From: Paludibacteraceae bacterium
Lineage (GTDB): Bacteria > Bacteroidota > Bacteroidia > Bacteroidales > Paludibacteraceae
Assembly: GCA_017550335.1 (NCBI GenBank)
Contig: JAFZPM010000041.1
Location: 1-64,000, forward strand
Direction: 5' to 3'
DNA length: 64,000 nucleotides
In this document: positions 33,309 to 42,476 of the stretch, one piece after another
Numbering within the stretch: position 1 is the first letter of the stretch
Layout of the letters: each line of letters begins with the position of its first letter
Notes under the pieces: model-generated
What the model was told of the DNA's origin: nothing
The model's database searches: none
What the model saw: the letters and a program-made list of their open reading frames with translations, nothing else
Translations under genes and position numbers: made by a program

Positions 33309-36300
33309 ATGCAAATTAAAAATATGTCAACCTTATACAGCGAAGACCAACTGATACAGAAGAGTACAGCCGAGTTTCTGGAAAAGGAACTGGGCTGGAA
33401 GAACGTCTATGCTTTTGACCAAGAGACACTGGGCATGAATGGCACGTTGGGACGTACAAGTTACCATGAGGTGCTGTTGACCCGCCATCTTGGACAAGCC
33501 CTAAAGCGACTGAATCCTTGGCTGACGGATAAGCAGTTGCAGGAGTGCATGGTGCGCATGTCGGAGCACATGAGCAGTCAGACGCTAATGCAGGTTAACG
33601 AGCAGAAGTATCAGCTGATTCGTGATGGCATACCCGTGACCCGCGTCAAACCCAATGGAGAGACAGAAGAGGTAAAGGCCAAGGTGATAGATTTTGCCTC
33701 GCCGGAAAAGAACGAGTTCCTTTGCGTGAGAGAGTTGCAGGTGCATGGCGCCCTCTATCGTCGCCGTGCTGACATCGTGGGCTTCGTGAATGGTTTGCCT
33801 TTGCTGTTTATGGAACTGAAGAACCACGACGTTGAAGTGGTGGATGCTTTCAACAAGAACTATCGCGACTATCTCGACACCATACCGCAATTGTTCTATC
33901 ACAATGCCTTCATCATGTTCAGTAACGGACTGGAGGCACGTGTGGGTACCATCGATTCGAAGTGGGAGTTCTTCCACGAGTGGAAGCGACTGACGGAACA
34001 AGAGGCGGGAAACATCGAACTGCCAACGATGCTGCGAGGTATCTGCAAGAAGGAGAACTTCCTGGACTTGCTGGAAAACTTCATCCTCTATGACCATAGC
34101 GGAGGACGGACAGCAAAGATCCTGGCTCGTAACCACCAGTACTTGGGTGTAAACCAAGCCATAGAGATGTACCGTAACCGCCAATATCTGAACGGAAAAC
34201 TAGGCGTGTTCTGGCATACGCAGGGCAGTGGGAAAAGTTACTCTATGTTGTTCCTGGCGCAGAAGATTCGCAGAAAGTTTGAGGGCTCGCCTACATTCCT
34301 AGTGCTGACAGACCGTGACGAATTGAACAAGCAGATAAGCGACACGTTTGAGAACTGCGGATTGTTGGGGAATGTGAAGGCGAAAAAGTTCATCGCCAGC
34401 AGTGGTGAGGACCTGAAAGCGAAACTGAAGGGTAATCCATCGTTCATTTTCTCGCTGATTCAAAAATTCAACGATCCAAAGGCAGAACCCATCTACCCAG
34501 ACCACGACATCATTGTGATGAGCGATGAGGCGCACCGCACACAAAACGGTATCTTCGCCGACAACCTGATGCACATGCTGCCGACAGCCCATCGTATCGG
34601 CTTCACGGGTACGCCGCTGTTGTCGGATGATAATATCACAGCCCGCACCTTTGGTGGCTACGTAAGTATCTACGACTTTAAACGGGCTGTTGAGGATAAG
34701 GCAACTGTGCCCCTCTATTACGAGAACCGCGGCGAAAAACTGAAGGATCTGAAGAACCCTGAAATCAACAAAGAGATAGCATCCGCCCTTGAGCAAGCCG
34801 GCGAATTGGACGCTTCGCAACTGGCCAAGCTGGAAAGGGAGTTCGCCAAGGAGGTGCATCTGTTGACGGCGGCCAAGCGCCTGCGCCTGATCGCCAAGGA
34901 CTTTGTGCGTCATTACAGCGACCTGTGGACTTCGGGCAAGGCGATGTTTGTGTGCTACAACAAGGTGACGTGTGTCCGTATGTTCAACTACGTGCAGGAA
35001 TACTGGCAGCGCGAAGTCAAGGACTTGGAAGAGACCATCGCCAAATGTACTTCTCAACAGGAGGTGCAGGAGATGCAACGCAAACTGGAGTGGATGAAGG
35101 AGACGGGCATGGCCGTGGTGGTTTCGCAAGAGCAGAACGAGATACAGACATTCCAAAAGTGGGGGCTCGACATCAAGCCGCACCGCGAACGGATGGAGAA
35201 GGAGGAACTGGATAAGGCTTTCAAGGCGGACGATTCCCAGCTGCGTGTGGTCTTTGTCTGCGCCATGTGGCTGACAGGCTTCGATGTGAAGACACTCTCG
35301 TGCCTCTATATCGACAAGCCCATGAAAGCACACACGCTGATGCAGACCATCGCCCGCGCCAACCGAGTGTCGGAAGGAAAGACGAACGGCCTCATTATCG
35401 ACTATATAGGCATTGTGAAAGCCCTTCGCCAAGCCCTGGCAGATTATACCGCCAACCCAGGAGGTGATGAAGGAGGCGATGACCCGACCATCGATAAGAA
35501 GGAACTGATCAAGCATGTGCTGGAGACGATAGCTGCTGCCACATCTTTCTTGAAAGAACATGATTTTGAGTTAGACGACCTCGTTGAGGCTGAGAGTTTC
35601 GAGAAACTGTCGCTACTGAAGAGGGCTGCCAATGCGATGTGCGAGACCGCCGAAATCAGGAAGGCATACTGTACAATCGCCTCCTCGCTACTGAAGTTGT
35701 GGAAATACCTCGACCGCGAGGATATAACGCCCGAGATGAAACAACGGAAGGATGCCATTGAAGCTATATTCAAAGAACTGCAACAAAAACGCAAGCATGC
35801 GGACATCACAGATCTTAGTGTGGCCATCAATGAGATAGTGAATGAGCATCTGGAAATGGATTCAGGTCCTGCGTTGGTGGCAGAATCACGGCGCTTCGAT
35901 ATTAGTGGAATCGATTTTGACCTGCTCCGTCGTGAGTTCGCCAAGAGCAAGAAAAAGAACCTCGTTCTAAAGGATGTCCAGGAACTATTGCAGGAGCGAA
36001 TTGCCCAAATGCTGGCACAGAATCCTTCTCGTATCAACTTCTACGAGAAGTACCAGAAAATCATCCATGACTATAACCAAGAGCAGAACCGTGCCACGAT
36101 TGAGAAAACCTTCGAGGAACTGATGAACCTCTCCCATGACCTGACCGAAGAGGCGAAACGCTACATACGTGAAGGGTTTGAGAATGACGAACAACTCTCC
36201 ATGTATGATGTATTGACGAAGGAAGACCTTTCAAAAGAGGATATTAAGAAATTAAAGGTTGTCGCCAAAGAATTGCTGGAGAAGATAAAGTCTCAATTAG

Positions 36301-36470
36301 CCACTATGAACCATCCGTTCGACAAGCAAGATACGAAGGCTTCTATCATTGTCACTATTCGCGACATTCTCTGGGAAGGACTTCCAGAGAGCTATTCTGA
36401 CGAAAGCATCAACTACTATCGTGATGCTGTGTATAACTACGTCAGTCAGCATTATGGCAGTGTGGCATAA
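33309..36470 (+). CDS. hsdR: Type I restriction endonuclease subunit
   Basis: 1053 aa; a start at the second ATG (33324, MSTLYSEDQL) is also possible. The N-terminal nuclease has the PD-(D/E)xK pattern, Asp155 (RRADIVGF) and Glu169-Leu-Lys171. The superfamily 2 motor has Walker A QGSGKS (305-310) and the DEAH box at 406-409 (SDEAHRTQ). Helicase motif TGFDVKTLSCLYIDKP and RANR follow. The last ~250 residues are helical and bind the methyltransferase complex. It translocates DNA and cuts unmethylated foreign DNA far from the target. It lies 85 nt after the AIPR gene, and the island ends here. Confidence 0.96.
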   Translation: MQIKNMSTLYSEDQLIQKSTAEFLEKELGWKNVYAFDQETLGMNGTLGRTSYHEVLLTRHLGQALKRLNPWLTDKQLQECMVRMSEHMSSQTLMQVNEQKYQLIRDGIPVTRVKPNGETEEVKAKVIDFASPEKNEFLCVRELQVHGALYRRRADIVGFVNGLPLLFMELKNHDVEVVDAFNKNYRDYLDTIPQLFYHNAFIMFSNGLEARVGTIDSKWEFFHEWKRLTEQEAGNIELPTMLRGICKKENFLDLLENFILYDHSGGRTAKILARNHQYLGVNQAIEMYRNRQYLNGKLGVFWHTQGSGKSYSMLFLAQKIRRKFEGSPTFLVLTDRDELNKQISDTFENCGLLGNVKAKKFIASSGEDLKAKLKGNPSFIFSLIQKFNDPKAEPIYPDHDIIVMSDEAHRTQNGIFADNLMHMLPTAHRIGFTGTPLLSDDNITARTFGGYVSIYDFKRAVEDKATVPLYYENRGEKLKDLKNPEINKEIASALEQAGELDASQLAKLEREFAKEVHLLTAAKRLRLIAKDFVRHYSDLWTSGKAMFVCYNKVTCVRMFNYVQEYWQREVKDLEETIAKCTSQQEVQEMQRKLEWMKETGMAVVVSQEQNEIQTFQKWGLDIKPHRERMEKEELDKAFKADDSQLRVVFVCAMWLTGFDVKTLSCLYIDKPMKAHTLMQTIARANRVSEGKTNGLIIDYIGIVKALRQALADYTANPGGDEGGDDPTIDKKELIKHVLETIAAATSFLKEHDFELDDLVEAESFEKLSLLKRAANAMCETAEIRKAYCTIASSLLKLWKYLDREDITPEMKQRKDAIEAIFKELQQKRKHADITDLSVAINEIVNEHLEMDSGPALVAESRRFDISGIDFDLLRREFAKSKKKNLVLKDVQELLQERIAQMLAQNPSRINFYEKYQKIIHDYNQEQNRATIEKTFEELMNLSHDLTEEAKRYIREGFENDEQLSMYDVLTKEDLSKEDIKKLKVVAKELLEKIKSQLATMNHPFDKQDTKASIIVTIRDILWEGLPESYSDESINYYRDAVYNYVSQHYGSVA

Positions 36471-36507
36471 GTAGAGAATAATGTTTGACCTGATATATAT
36501 GTCTGTC

Positions 36508-36727
36508 GTTGAGGAAGTTAGGACATTGTAACATTACGCAGGTTGCCACATTATCCTTCCCTGCGAATCGCTTGCTGATTCCAGGAATTTTTCTAAAATT
36601 TGTAACGAAGTTGCGCATGTCAAAAATAATGGTGATCGTTTCACTTTTTGTATTGTTAAAATACTGAATATTAAAACAATGCGCAACGTTTTGTATGTTA
36701 TTATAAATTTAATTCAACCAATAGGTT
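36508..36727. repeat. Right flanking direct repeat of the defence island (leader of the ldcA-like gene)
   Basis: Second copy of the element at 27233-27448. Here TTGCGCAT (36611-36618) and ATGCGCAA (36679-36686) pair perfectly, while the left copy has two G-U pairs at the same stem, so the stem is conserved despite sequence change. The element ends at the ATG of the LD-carboxypeptidase gene. As that is a chromosomal gene in series with radA, this copy is likely the original one. Confidence 0.85.
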
Positions 36728-37771
36728 ATGAAACTGAAAACATGTATGCTGTCGTTGGTGTCGTTGCTGATGCTCGCTCCTTCTTGTAAGAAGATTTACG
36801 AGGAGAATTATTACAACACCACGCAAGAGAGTGTTTACAATTACGAGTATTACCAGAAGGTCCTTTTGGACCAAAAGGAGATCACGGATGACTTCCGTCC
36901 GCCTTATCTGAAGAAGGGTGACACGGTGGCGGTGTTCGCCGCATCGAACAAGGTGACGAGGAGCGAGCTTTCCGCTGGCATCGCCAAACTGAAGTCGTGG
37001 GGTCTCAATGTGGTTGAGGCTGACAACCTCTATGAAGACGACGGACGCTATGCGGGCACCCAGTCGGATCGTATCCTCGGCCTGCAGAAATTGATCGACA
37101 ACCCTAACATCAAGGCGTTGTTCTCCGCCCGTGGCGGATACGGGGCGGCGCAGGTGATTCCGTTCCTGGATTTGGAGAAACTGAAGGAACAGCCTAAGTG
37201 GGCCATCGGCTACAGCGATGTGACCGCTTTGCATGCTGCCTTGAATAACCTCGGCATAGAGAGCATCCATGGCCCTATGGTGAATAAGATGACCGATGCG
37301 GAGAGTGTGGAGACGCTTCGTAAGGCGTTGTTCGGCGAAGAGGTTTCCTATTCGATCACGACCAACAGTGACTGCGTCATCGGTAAAGGGGAAGGTCGCT
37401 TGGTGGGTGGAAACCTCTCCCTCATCTATAGCTTGGGCGGCACGCTGTTCGACCTGAACGCGAAGGATGCCATCCTGCTGATCGAGGACACTGGTGAGAG
37501 CAATTACCACCTCGACCGTATGCTGACGAACCTGAAACTGAGCGGTAAACTGGACTGCATCAAAGGCTTGGTGGTGGGTGAGTTCACCAATATGAACCAA
37601 GGCTCCGATAGACCGATCAATGAGATCATCCTGAACAATGTGAAAGACTTGGGTATCCCTGTGATGTATGGCTTGAATGTCGGACATGGGAGCACGAACT
37701 ATGCGGTTTATATGGGACGAAAGGCGAAGCTGGTTGTCGCGAACGACAAGGCTACGCTCACGTTCGAGTGA
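36728..37771 (+). CDS. ldcA: LD-carboxypeptidase (peptidase S66), lipoprotein
   Basis: 347 aa. A signal peptide ends in LAPSC with Cys20, so the enzyme is lipidated, unlike the cytoplasmic E. coli LdcA. The S66 pattern is clear: FSARGGYGAAQVIPFLD, the nucleophile in AIGYSDVTAL (Ser163), and LIEDTGESNYHLDRML with the acidic triad residue. Such enzymes remove the terminal D-Ala from tetrapeptide stems during wall turnover. About 60 extra residues lie between the lipidation site and the core. It is 18 nt upstream of radA. Confidence 0.93.
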   Translation: MKLKTCMLSLVSLLMLAPSCKKIYEENYYNTTQESVYNYEYYQKVLLDQKEITDDFRPPYLKKGDTVAVFAASNKVTRSELSAGIAKLKSWGLNVVEADNLYEDDGRYAGTQSDRILGLQKLIDNPNIKALFSARGGYGAAQVIPFLDLEKLKEQPKWAIGYSDVTALHAALNNLGIESIHGPMVNKMTDAESVETLRKALFGEEVSYSITTNSDCVIGKGEGRLVGGNLSLIYSLGGTLFDLNAKDAILLIEDTGESNYHLDRMLTNLKLSGKLDCIKGLVVGEFTNMNQGSDRPINEIILNNVKDLGIPVMYGLNVGHGSTNYAVYMGRKAKLVVANDKATLTFE

Positions 37772-37789
37772 TTGATGGATTGAGGAATC

Positions 37790-39160
37790 ATGGCAAAGAC
37801 GAAATCTGTATACGTGTGCCAGAACTGTGGCGCGGAGGCTCCTAAGTGGGTGGGCAAATGCCCTTCCTGCGGGGAGTGGAACACCTATGTCGAGGAGGTG
37901 GTGCGGAAGGAGAACCCGAAGAGCCTCCAATCGCTCCGTTTCATACCCGACAACGGAGGCTCAAAGCCTGTCTGCATCGATGATGTGGAGACCTCGGAGG
38001 AGGTGCGTGACGACACGGGGAACAATGAGTTCAACCGTGTCTTGGGCGGTGGCATCGTGCCGGGCTCCCTCACATTGATCGGTGGCGAGCCGGGCATCGG
38101 CAAGTCCACCCTCATCCTACAAATCGTGCTGAGCCTCTTCAACAAGAAGACCCTTTACGTCTCGGGCGAGGAGAGCGTGAAGCAGCTGAAACTGCGTGCG
38201 GATCGCCTCTCCGTGAAGGCGAACCCGAACTGCTTCATCGTCAGCGAGACCTCGCTGGAGCAGATCTTCGTGCACATCCAGAATGTGCAGCCGGACTTGG
38301 TGGTGATCGACTCGATCCAGACCATCAGCACGGAGTTGGTGGAGTCTTCACCGGGTAGCGTCTCCCAAGTGCGCGAGTGCGCCGCCGCCATCCTGAAGTT
38401 CGCCAAGGAGAGCGGGGTACCCGTCCTGATGGTGGGACACATCAACAAGGAGGGCAACATCGCCGGACCGAAGGTGCTGGAGCATATCGTGGACACTGTC
38501 CTGCAGTTCGAGGGTGACCAGCACTACATGTACCGCATCCTCCGTTCCATCAAGAACCGTTTCGGAAGCACGTCCGAACTGGGCATCTACGAGATGATGC
38601 AGTCCGGTCTGCGTGAGGTCACCAACCCCTCCGAGCTCCTGCTGAGCAATAACCATGCGGGCTTGAGCGGCACAGCCATCGGTGTGGCGATCGAGGGGGT
38701 ACGTCCCTTCCTGATCGAGGTGCAGTCGCTCGTCAGCTCCGCCGCATACGGCACGCCGCAACGCTCCACCACGGGCTTCGACATCCGTAGGCTGAACATG
38801 CTGCTGGCGGTGCTGGAGAAGAGGGTAGGCTTCAAGCTGGCGCAGAAGGATGTCTATCTGAACATCGCGGGCGGCCTGCGGATCAACGATCCCGCATTGG
38901 ACCTCGCCATCATCAGCGCGATCCTTTCTTCTAACATGGATATCGTGGTGGATGCCCATACTTGCCTCACGGGCGAGATAGGCTTGTCCGGCGAGATCCG
39001 TCCCGTGAACCGTATCGAACAACGCATATCGGAGGCGGAGAAGCTGGGCTTTAAACGGATCATCATCCCCGAGTTCAAGAACTTGGACGTGAAGAAGTGG
39101 AACATCGAGGTGGTCTGCGCCCGGAAGGTGGAGGAGGCCTTCTCCGCACTCTTCGGATGA
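37790..39160 (+). CDS. radA: DNA repair protein RadA
   Basis: 456 aa, standard length. The N-terminal zinc finger has Cys10, Cys13, Cys24 and Cys27 (YVCQNCGAEAPKW). The RecA-like core has Walker A GGEPGIGKSTL near 99 and the RadA-specific KNRFG motif near 254. The C-terminal ~160 residues are the inactive Lon-protease-like domain (GGLRINDPALDLAIISAIL). It helps branch migration during recombination. It is followed by an intrinsic terminator. Confidence 0.97.
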   Translation: MAKTKSVYVCQNCGAEAPKWVGKCPSCGEWNTYVEEVVRKENPKSLQSLRFIPDNGGSKPVCIDDVETSEEVRDDTGNNEFNRVLGGGIVPGSLTLIGGEPGIGKSTLILQIVLSLFNKKTLYVSGEESVKQLKLRADRLSVKANPNCFIVSETSLEQIFVHIQNVQPDLVVIDSIQTISTELVESSPGSVSQVRECAAAILKFAKESGVPVLMVGHINKEGNIAGPKVLEHIVDTVLQFEGDQHYMYRILRSIKNRFGSTSELGIYEMMQSGLREVTNPSELLLSNNHAGLSGTAIGVAIEGVRPFLIEVQSLVSSAAYGTPQRSTTGFDIRRLNMLLAVLEKRVGFKLAQKDVYLNIAGGLRINDPALDLAIISAILSSNMDIVVDAHTCLTGEIGLSGEIRPVNRIEQRISEAEKLGFKRIIIPEFKNLDVKKWNIEVVCARKVEEAFSALFG

Positions 39161-39216
39161 TTTGTATTTTTTAACGGATGGGAGGGAATACGCAATGTCC
39201 CTTCTGCGTTATTAGG

Positions 39217-39243
39217 GTGGGGGAGAACCTCCTCCACGTTTTT
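39217..39243 (+). terminator. Terminator after radA
   Basis: GTGGGGGAG-AAC-CTCCTCCAC (one G-U pair) followed by GTTTTT. It ends the ldcA-radA transcript and shows that the next gene cannot start at 39178. Confidence 0.8.
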
Positions 39244-39252
39244 AGATTGCTA

Positions 39253-41280
39253 ATGGATAAGGATATGAGACGCTTGCGCATTTTTTCTGTGTTGTTGTTC
39301 TGTACGGTGGCTTCGTTCGCCCAGATCAACACGAAACGTATGATGGATATCGGAAGGAATGCCATCTTTTTCGAGGATTATGTGCTCTCTATCCAATATT
39401 TCAATAAGATCATCAATGTGAAGCCTTATTGGGCTGACCCCTACTTCTACCGCGGTGTGGCGAAGATGAGTTTGGAGGATTATGTCGGGGCGGAGGCGGA
39501 TTGCAGTGCCGCCCTGGAACGAAACCCCTTCATGGTGGACGCCTACCGTTGCCGTGGCGCCGCCCGCGCTTGCCTGAAACAGTATGATGAGGCCTTGGCG
39601 GATTTCGATAAGGGACTGGAGTTCGAGCCTAAGAACAAGTACCTTATGCTCTGCAAGGGTTCCGTCTATGCGGGCGAGGAACGTTGGGACACGGCCATCG
39701 CCGTATTCTCCGAAATGCTGAAGGCTTACCCGAACTACAAGGACGCTTACCTCCGACGCGGATATTGCTATTTCTCGAACGGTGACACGGCGAACGCCCT
39801 TGCCGACTTCGAGAAGGTGCTTTCGATCGACCGCTTCTCACCGGACGGGCATGCGGCGTGCGGCTATGTGCTCAATGGCAGGAAGGAACATGACAAGGCG
39901 CTCGCCGAGATGAACGAGGCGATACGATTGGACCCTTATTGCGTGAACTATTACGTGAATCGTGGCGTTATCCTTACGGATGCGGGTGATACGCTGGGGG
40001 CGATGTCGGACTATGACTACGCGATCCAACTGAATCCGACCTGCACTCCCGCTTTCTTCAACCGGGCTATCCTGCGGACTGAACAAGGCCAGAAACGTCT
40101 CGCGTTGGAGGACTATGACGAGGTGCTGGACCTGGACCCTGAGAATCACTTCGCCGTTTACAACAGGGCTCTGCTGAAGAAGGAACTGGGACAGTACCGC
40201 TCCGCGATGAAGGATATTTCGGTCATCATCAAAGAGTACCCTAAGTTCTATCCCGCCTACTTCGTACGCTCGGAACTGAAAAGCAAACTGAACGACAAAC
40301 GGGGGGCGGATGCGGACTATGTCAAGGCGCTCAGTGTGAAGCAACAGGGGGAAAAGGAGGCTCAATCGCAGTCTCCCGAAAAGGCTTCCCTGCCGAAGAG
40401 CAAGAAAAAGTCCAAGGATATGGGTAACCATAACAACATGGTCGTGATGGATAAGCAGGAGGAGATGCAACGACTCTCCTACCGTAGCGAGTCGAGGGGA
40501 CGTGTCCAGAACGTGAACTTCCACGTGGAGCTGGGCGGAATCGTCAAGCTGACCGCCCACCCGAAGGCTGGCATGTCCATGGGAAAACATACGCTGTTCG
40601 ATAAGCGCATCAGCGTTTTCAACGGCAAGAGGATCTACCCGGAACAGCTCTCCCTCTCCTGCGAGGAACGGCAGATCGACAACGAGGAGCTGCAACGATG
40701 CTTCTCCCGCATCGAGAAGGCTACCCGCCAGCTCGTCACGGATCCTTCCCCTAAAAACTATTTCTCCCGCTCGTTGGATTACCTTTGCGTGTCGGATTAC
40801 GAGAGCGCCATGGAGGATCTGACCCAGGCGATAGAGGGCAACGACGCGGAGAACGCTTGGCTCTACTACTTCTGTAGGGCCAATGTACGTTACCTGAAGT
40901 ATCTCTCCGATGTGGAGCTGGTCAGCAAGGGCGAAACGGCGCTGCCGGAGGGGATGGACCTCTCCATGGTGGGACAGATGGCGTGCGATTTGGTGCAGAA
41001 GGATTATGACAAGGTGAAGGAGTTGATGCCTGACTTCTCTCCCGCATGGTACAACAGCGGACATGTCTATGTGCGGCAACAGAACTACCAGAGCGCATTG
41101 GATAACTTCTCGAAGGCAATCACCCTGACCCCTTCGTTCGCACAGGCTTATTTCAACAGGGGGTTGACCCATATCTACCTGAAAAAGAGGGAGGAGGGAA
41201 TCTCCGACCTGAGCAAGGCCGGTGAGTTGGGGCTCTATTCCGCCTATAACGTGATCAAGCGCTTCGGTGGAAACAGGTGA
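39253..41280 (+). CDS. Secreted tetratricopeptide-repeat protein
   Basis: About 675 aa from the ATG at 39253 (or 39265). An apparent longer frame from 39178 runs through the radA terminator and is rejected. A signal peptide (RLRIFSVLLFCTVASFAQ) is followed by roughly nine TPR units (for example ADPYFYRGVAKMSLEDYVGAE and PSFAQAYFNRGLTHIYLKK). Between ~390 and 500 is a basic, non-repeat linker (KASLPKSKKKSKDMGNHNN). It is predicted to be periplasmic or outer-membrane associated and to hold protein partners. It ends 9 nt from the convergent NlpC/P60 gene. Confidence 0.9.
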   Translation: MDKDMRRLRIFSVLLFCTVASFAQINTKRMMDIGRNAIFFEDYVLSIQYFNKIINVKPYWADPYFYRGVAKMSLEDYVGAEADCSAALERNPFMVDAYRCRGAARACLKQYDEALADFDKGLEFEPKNKYLMLCKGSVYAGEERWDTAIAVFSEMLKAYPNYKDAYLRRGYCYFSNGDTANALADFEKVLSIDRFSPDGHAACGYVLNGRKEHDKALAEMNEAIRLDPYCVNYYVNRGVILTDAGDTLGAMSDYDYAIQLNPTCTPAFFNRAILRTEQGQKRLALEDYDEVLDLDPENHFAVYNRALLKKELGQYRSAMKDISVIIKEYPKFYPAYFVRSELKSKLNDKRGADADYVKALSVKQQGEKEAQSQSPEKASLPKSKKKSKDMGNHNNMVVMDKQEEMQRLSYRSESRGRVQNVNFHVELGGIVKLTAHPKAGMSMGKHTLFDKRISVFNGKRIYPEQLSLSCEERQIDNEELQRCFSRIEKATRQLVTDPSPKNYFSRSLDYLCVSDYESAMEDLTQAIEGNDAENAWLYYFCRANVRYLKYLSDVELVSKGETALPEGMDLSMVGQMACDLVQKDYDKVKELMPDFSPAWYNSGHVYVRQQNYQSALDNFSKAITLTPSFAQAYFNRGLTHIYLKKREEGISDLSKAGELGLYSAYNVIKRFGGNR

Positions 41281-41289
41281 TGTTGTGGC

Positions 41290-42357
41290 TTATTGCTCCG
41301 CCGGTTTCAGGATGATGAGCGTTTGCCCGATCTTCAATGCGTTGCCCTTCAGGTGGTTCCATCGTTGAATATCCTCCACACTACAGCCATATTGTCTCGA
41401 GAGCTTGTAGAGGGTCTCCTTGGGTTGCACCGTGTGGGTGATGGTGTCGGTGACGACGGGTGTCGGATCCTTTTTCTCTTCGTCTTGCGGAACCTCCTCT
41501 TTCTTCTTGTTCTTCTCTTGGTCTTGTGTTGTAGGACGGGTGACGTAGAGTGATTGCCCGATCTTCAGATAGGTGTTCTTCAGATGGTTCCATTCCATCA
41601 GATCCTCTACGGTGCAATCGTATTTCCTTGCTATCTTGAATAGAGTCTCTTTTTTCTTCACGATATGGCAGACGGGCTCCGTCGGTGCGGCGGGTTCTTC
41701 CTTTTGCGGCTCGGAAGGCTCATCTTGCGGTTCCGGTTCTTTTTTCTCCTCCTTCTCCTCTACGGTTTCCGGTTGGGTCTCTTCTTCCTGGCTAGGCGGT
41801 GTTATCTCCTGCGTCTCCTCTTCTGAGGTCTCGTCTGTGGTGGATGGATGTTGATCCTTTCGTTCGTCTTCGCCGATGATCCTTCGTATGCCGATGAAGC
41901 GGATGCGGTAGTAGTCCGATTCAGGGTAATTGTCGATGGTGATGCCCTTGCTGACGGATGCGTGGATGAATTGCAGGGTGGTGTTCTTCCCGTCCGGGTT
42001 CACGTCGTAGATGATGCCCACGTGGCCCACACCCTTCGATTTGGAGTTGCTCCCCTTGAAGAAGATGAGGTCCCCCTTTTTGGCGTTCTCCAGCTTGGTC
42101 TTTTCTCCCTGCAGGTATTGGGAGGCGGACGATGCGTAGAGCTCGTAGCCGAATTGGCGGAAGACATAACCTGTGAAGCCCGAGCAGTCGAACCGCTTGG
42201 GTCCTTTCCCTGCATACTGATATTTCTTCCCGATGTGGCGGGCCGCTTCTGTGATGATGGAATCCCTCAGGGACCGGTCTGGATCTTTCTCCCGCCTTGC
42301 GTACGAGGCGAAAGGTGAAATAGTCAATAATAGCAGTATGATTACTTTTATCTTCAT
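41290..42357 (-). CDS. NlpC/P60 peptidoglycan hydrolase with two LysM domains
   Basis: 355 aa with a signal peptide (LLTISPFASYA). The NlpC/P60 domain (~30-160) has the catalytic Cys58 (RFDCSGFTGYVF), His112 (GVGHVGIIYD) and His132 (FIHASVSKG). A Pro/Glu/Thr-rich acidic linker (~165-225) leads to LysM1 (~226-272, KKETLFKIARKYDCTVEDL) and LysM2 (~305-352, KETLYKLSRQYGCSVEDI). It cleaves peptide stems in the wall, and LysM anchors it on glycan. The usual domain order is reversed compared with many enzymes that carry LysM first. Confidence 0.95.
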   Translation of the reverse strand: MKIKVIILLLLTISPFASYARREKDPDRSLRDSIITEAARHIGKKYQYAGKGPKRFDCSGFTGYVFRQFGYELYASSASQYLQGEKTKLENAKKGDLIFFKGSNSKSKGVGHVGIIYDVNPDGKNTTLQFIHASVSKGITIDNYPESDYYRIRFIGIRRIIGEDERKDQHPSTTDETSEEETQEITPPSQEEETQPETVEEKEEKKEPEPQDEPSEPQKEEPAAPTEPVCHIVKKKETLFKIARKYDCTVEDLMEWNHLKNTYLKIGQSLYVTRPTTQDQEKNKKKEEVPQDEEKKDPTPVVTDTITHTVQPKETLYKLSRQYGCSVEDIQRWNHLKGNALKIGQTLIILKPAEQ

Positions 42358-42476
42358 GTGGCAAAGGTAATATTTTTTGTATGATTATTCATCTGATAGA
42401 AAATTATTAATATGTTGTCTATCTGAAATAAAAAACGTAACTTGCGCCCGATTAAAAATTAACGTTTCTGGATATT

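Noticed and set aside
27212..36727. Conventional mobile element carrying the restriction-modification genes
   Set aside because: No integrase, transposase, tRNA target or short target-site duplication is visible; the flanks are long imperfect repeats instead.
39178..39252. Longer start for the TPR protein
   Set aside because: The extension reads through the radA terminator and places 25 residues before a typical signal peptide.
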